DNA of 17,814 nt, from NCBI GenBank assembly GCA_028700795.1, contig JAQVRY010000026.1, positions 1-17,814 on the forward strand, written 5' to 3'. This stretch comes from Tissierellia bacterium (lineage in GTDB: Bacteria; Bacillota; Clostridia; Tissierellales; Sedimentibacteraceae). Both the position numbers and the translations under genes were made by a program. Shown one piece after another: positions 14,324 to 17,814 of this stretch. The notes beneath the pieces were generated by a model. The model saw only the letters and a list, made by a program, of their open reading frames with translations, ran no database searches and was not told where the DNA came from. Positions within the stretch are counted from its first letter, which is position 1. Each line of letters opens with the position of its first letter.

Positions 14324-17300
14324 ATGAACTTTGATGTTAAGAGGGTATTTGTTGAAAAAAGAGTAGGGTTTAACACCGAAGCATTGAATTTATTGAGCAG
14401 CTTAAAAGAAAATTTAAATATTGAAAAATTAAACAACCTTAGAATATTGAACAGATATACAGTATCAAATATTGATGATGACGATTTTAAGAAAAGTGTA
14501 AACACTGTTTTTTCAGAGCCGAATCAGGATACTGTGTATTTTGAAGATGTTGTTCTTAAAGGACATGTTTTTGCCGTTGAATATTTGCCTGGACAATATG
14601 ACCAAAGAGCAGATTTTGCAGCTCAATGCATGCAAATCGTCACAGGAAAAGAAAAACCAAGTGTTAAATATGCTAAAGTTTTTGTTCTTGAAGGAGAGCT
14701 ATCAAAGTATGATATTGATAAAATTAAGAATTACTACATTAACCCTGTTGATTCCAGAGAAGCACAATTAGCAAAACCTCATTCTTTAAATGATGAATAT
14801 CCGGTTGCAGATGACGTGCAAACAGTAAACTTTATAAATAAATCTAAACAAGAATTAGAAGAATATCGAAAAGACATAGGTCTCGCTATGAGTTTTGAGG
14901 ATTTAGTCTTTTGTCAGGAATACTTTAAAAATATAGAAAAGAGAAACCCTACAATTACCGAAATTAAAGTTATTGATACCTATTGGTCAGACCACTGCAG
15001 ACACACAACCTTTTCTACGGTTATAGAAAATATTGAATTTGAAAAAGGAAAAATATCAGAAGAAGTTAAAAACACATATGATGAATTTTTGAATGCAAGT
15101 AAATTTGTAAATGAGCGCAAGAAGGATGTAACCCTAATGGAGCTGGCAACCATTGGAGCCAAGGAGTTAAGAAAAAAAGGACTTTTGAATGACTTGGAAA
15201 TATCCGAAGAAATTAATGCATGCAGTATTATCATAAATGTAGATATAGACGGAAAAAATGAAGAATGGCTTTTAATGTTTAAAAACGAAACACATAATCA
15301 CCCAACAGAAATCGAGCCCTTTGGAGGAGCAGCCACATGCCTTGGGGGAGCCATAAGAGACCCTCTGTCAGGGCGTTCATATGTATATCAAGCAATGCGT
15401 GTTACAGGAAGCGCAGATCCCGGACGGAAAATTGAAGATACATTACCGGGGAAGCTTCCACAAAGGAAGATTACAACGGAAGCAGCAGCTGGTTACAGTT
15501 CCTACGGAAATCAAATCGGACTTGCAACCGGTTTTGTTAATGAAATATATCATCCTGATTATGTTGCCAAAAGAATGGAAGTTGGTGCAGTCATTGCAGC
15601 GGCACCCAGAGAAAATGTGATAAGACAAACACCGCAAAATGGCGATGTTGTAATACTATTAGGAGGAAGAACCGGCAGAGACGGTATAGGAGGAGCAACG
15701 GGTTCATCAATGGAGCATACGGAAGAATCCATATTGTTAAGGGGCTCGGAAGTACAAAAGGGAAATGCTCCTACAGAAAGAAAAATTCAAAGATTGTTTA
15801 GAAAAAAAGAAGTAACCACACTTATAAAAAAATGCAACGATTTTGGTGCAGGCGGAGTTTCGGTAGCCATAGGAGAATTAGCTGACGGTTTAAATATTAA
15901 CTTGGATTTGGTACCAAAAAAATACGACGGACTTGACGGAACTGAACTGGCTATTTCCGAATCTCAAGAAAGAATGGCAGTCGTTGTAAGAAAAGAAGAT
16001 GTCCTTAAATTTAATAAATATGCCAAAGAAGAAAATCTTGAGTCTACAGTGGTTGCAGAGGTTACGGATGACAGAAGGCTCAAAATGACATGGAGAGGAA
16101 AGACAATACTTGATATTAGCAGAGATTTTTTGGATACCAACGGAGTAAAGCAAAAAACAAATGCTAAAATAACTGAACCTGTTAACTCAAAGTATAAAAG
16201 AAGTTTTGGAAGTAACAATATAAGAGAATTATGGCTTGAAAATTTAAATGAGCTGAATGTTGCAAGTCAAAAAGGAATGATTGAAAGATTTGATTCAACA
16301 GTGGGTGCCGGCTCAGTATTGGTGCCCTTTGGAGGCAAGACACAGCTTACACCTGCAGAAGGAATGGCTGCCAAAATTCCTGTTGAAGAGGGAGTTACAT
16401 CTACCTGCTCTTTAATGACTTATGGATTTGATCCTTATCTTTCTAAGGAAAGCCCTTATCATGGTGCAATGTATGCGGTAATACATTCTGTTGCAAAAAT
16501 AGTAGCAATGGGCGGTGAGCACAAGAACATTCGGCTTACATTCCAAGAATATTTTGAAAAGCTTAACAAGGAGCCTGAAAGATGGGGGAAACCTTTAAGC
16601 GCTTTGTTGGGTGCATTCAAAGTTCAGCACGAGCTTAATATACCCTCCATTGGAGGAAAGGACAGCATGTCTGGTACATTTAACGAACTTAATGTACCGC
16701 CTACATTAATAAGCTTTGCAGTAACAGTGTCAGATGTTGAAAATATTATTTCACCTGAATTCAAGAGGGCAAACAACAAGGTTGTTTTAATAAAGATTAA
16801 AAAAGACGAAAATAATATTCCTGATTTTGAAGATATTAAAATAAAGTATACAGCTATTCATGAAGCGATAAATACAGGAAAAGTTTTAAGTGCATACACC
16901 GTAGGGTACGGAGGAATTGCCGAAGCCATAAGCAAGATGACATTGGGAAATGAAATAGGATTTAGAAGTGATTTGACAATTGGGGATGATTGGTTTGAAG
17001 CAAGCTATGGTGATATTGTTTTAGAAGTTGAAGATGCATTTTTAGATTCAATTGACTGCATTGAAATAGGCAGCACAACAAATGAAAAAGAAATATCAGT
17101 TAATGATATTTGTATATCCTTGGAAGAAATTAAATCTACTTGGTTGGCACCTTTAAACAATATATTCCCTGTGAAAAAGGATGGAACAGGAGCAATTGAA
17201 AATTATAGTTTTAGAGTTAAAAATACTGCTAAATCCTCTATATCTATTGCAAGACCAAGAGTATTTATTCCGGTATTTCCTGGAACAAATTGCGAATATG

Positions 17301-17814
17301 ACACTAAGAGAGCCTTTGAAAGAGCCGGGGCAAAAGCAGATATATTTGTATTTAAAAATCTGAATTCACAGGATATTAAAGATTCAATAACAGAAATGAA
17401 TTCACTAATAAGGCAGTCTCAGATTATTGCATTTCCCGGAGGATTCAGTGCCGGAGACGAACCTGAAGGTTCCGGAAAATTTATTGCTGCAGTATTCAGA
17501 AACGAATTGTTAAAGGATGCAGTCACAGACCTTTTAAACAATAGAGACGGCTTGATTATTGGTATATGCAACGGCTTCCAAGCACTTATTAAATTAGGAT
17601 TGGTACCATTTGGAGAAATCACTGATATAGAAACTGATTATCCGACCTTAACTTATAATAAAATAGGAAGGCATATATCAACATTTGTTAAAACAAAGGT
17701 TGTTAGCAACCTGTCCCCATGGTTAAGCGAGTGCAGTGTGGGAGACACCCACTATTTGCCTGTGTCTCACGGAGAAGGAGGATTTGCCGCAAATGAAAAA
17801 TGGATTAAAAACTT
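14324..17814 (+). CDS. purL: Phosphoribosylformylglycinamidine (FGAM) synthase, single-chain type, 3' end cut by window
   Basis: The fourth step of purine synthesis: FGAR, glutamine and ATP give FGAM. This is the large fused form, open from ATG 14324 to the window edge (1163 codons, no stop). Fused proteins of this clade are about 1250 residues, so roughly 100 are missing. Residues 1-150 are the PurS-like N-terminal domain. Next come the linker and synthetase with TYWSDHCRHTTF (218-229 region), KNETHNHPTEIEPFGGAAT (320 on), GYSSYGNQIGLATG, GGRTGRDGIGGATGSS and FGAGGVSVAIGELADG. The second synthetase half follows with PSIGGKDSMSGTF. The C-terminal glutaminase has FPGTNCEYDTKRAFERAGA, PGGFSAGDEPEGSGKF, the nucleophile C1082 in GICNGFQAL, and H1149 in SHGEGGF. 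GGAAGG (14311-14316) is seven bases before the ATG. Bacillus uses three separate proteins (PurS, PurQ, PurL). It has a dedicated promoter with PurR boxes and may head a pur operon continuing past the window. Confidence 0.96.
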   Translation, partial: MNFDVKRVFVEKRVGFNTEALNLLSSLKENLNIEKLNNLRILNRYTVSNIDDDDFKKSVNTVFSEPNQDTVYFEDVVLKGHVFAVEYLPGQYDQRADFAAQCMQIVTGKEKPSVKYAKVFVLEGELSKYDIDKIKNYYINPVDSREAQLAKPHSLNDEYPVADDVQTVNFINKSKQELEEYRKDIGLAMSFEDLVFCQEYFKNIEKRNPTITEIKVIDTYWSDHCRHTTFSTVIENIEFEKGKISEEVKNTYDEFLNASKFVNERKKDVTLMELATIGAKELRKKGLLNDLEISEEINACSIIINVDIDGKNEEWLLMFKNETHNHPTEIEPFGGAATCLGGAIRDPLSGRSYVYQAMRVTGSADPGRKIEDTLPGKLPQRKITTEAAAGYSSYGNQIGLATGFVNEIYHPDYVAKRMEVGAVIAAAPRENVIRQTPQNGDVVILLGGRTGRDGIGGATGSSMEHTEESILLRGSEVQKGNAPTERKIQRLFRKKEVTTLIKKCNDFGAGGVSVAIGELADGLNINLDLVPKKYDGLDGTELAISESQERMAVVVRKEDVLKFNKYAKEENLESTVVAEVTDDRRLKMTWRGKTILDISRDFLDTNGVKQKTNAKITEPVNSKYKRSFGSNNIRELWLENLNELNVASQKGMIERFDSTVGAGSVLVPFGGKTQLTPAEGMAAKIPVEEGVTSTCSLMTYGFDPYLSKESPYHGAMYAVIHSVAKIVAMGGEHKNIRLTFQEYFEKLNKEPERWGKPLSALLGAFKVQHELNIPSIGGKDSMSGTFNELNVPPTLISFAVTVSDVENIISPEFKRANNKVVLIKIKKDENNIPDFEDIKIKYTAIHEAINTGKVLSAYTVGYGGIAEAISKMTLGNEIGFRSDLTIGDDWFEASYGDIVLEVEDAFLDSIDCIEIGSTTNEKEISVNDICISLEEIKSTWLAPLNNIFPVKKDGTGAIENYSFRVKNTAKSSISIARPRVFIPVFPGTNCEYDTKRAFERAGAKADIFVFKNLNSQDIKDSITEMNSLIRQSQIIAFPGGFSAGDEPEGSGKFIAAVFRNELLKDAVTDLLNNRDGLIIGICNGFQALIKLGLVPFGEITDIETDYPTLTYNKIGRHISTFVKTKVVSNLSPWLSECSVGDTHYLPVSHGEGGFAANEKWIKN

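Noticed and set aside
14110..14505. 131-codon minus-strand reading frame over the purL promoter and 5' end
   Set aside because: It is antisense to a clear PurL N-terminus and covers the PurBoxes and promoter; its Phe/Leu/Asn-rich composition is typical of an AT-rich shadow frame.

Overview
The window is a low-GC (roughly one third G+C), gene-dense stretch in which every supported gene lies on the + strand. Two sporulation-associated regulators (spoVG, spoVT), a Bacillus-type PurR, typical sigma-A promoters and strong AGGAGG-type ribosome binding sites point to a spore-forming Firmicute. An indolepyruvate:ferredoxin oxidoreductase next to a butyrate kinase, plus a one-chain FGAM synthase, fits an amino-acid-fermenting anaerobic clostridium. 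A member of the Tissierellia, such as Sedimentibacter, is possible, but the genus is an inference only.

Positions 1 to about 8630 hold a shortened version of the classical purR-spoVG-glmU-pth-mfd-spoVT block. purR (84-905) has its own promoter carrying a pair of PurR operator boxes. spoVG (1001-1294) has a sigma-A-like promoter and a terminator. glmU (1470-2840) starts a new unit that runs through pth (2853-3434), mfd (3431-6946) and a PrsA-type foldase lipoprotein (6939-7880), with overlapping or closely spaced genes. spoVT (8077-8628) has an extra promoter of its own. Compared with Bacillus subtilis, yabJ, prs, ctc and fin are absent from this block, and a foldase gene sits between mfd and spoVT. 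Genes for transcription-coupled repair, cell-wall precursor supply, peptidyl-tRNA recycling and sporulation control are therefore packed together.

Positions 8629 to 8945 are non-coding. They hold a compact double-hairpin element that is possibly a small inserted repeat, then the spoVT terminator, then a promoter with a 9-bp inverted repeat. That promoter leads into a beta-CASP metallo-hydrolase (8946-10601), closely followed by iorA (10636-12411), iorB (12413-12988) and buk (13003-14073). IorAB converts aryl 2-oxo acids to aryl-acetyl-CoA and reduced ferredoxin. A Buk-type kinase can make ATP from an acyl phosphate. Together they suggest an energy-conserving module for oxidative amino-acid fermentation, in which the phosphotransacylase would have to be supplied from elsewhere.

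Positions 14067 to 14323 hold two consecutive hairpins (the second a clear terminator), a cluster of PurR half-sites and a near-consensus extended -10 promoter. They precede purL (14324 to the window edge), a large fused FGAM synthase cut off near its C-terminus. PurR and one of its probable targets are thus both in this window, each with operator-like boxes at the spacing known for PurR. I see no tRNA, rRNA, CRISPR array, transposase or phage gene, and nothing that amounts to a clearly new system. The most useful leads are the PurR circuit, the Ior-Buk linkage, the unusual GlmU active-site loop and the structured element after spoVT.
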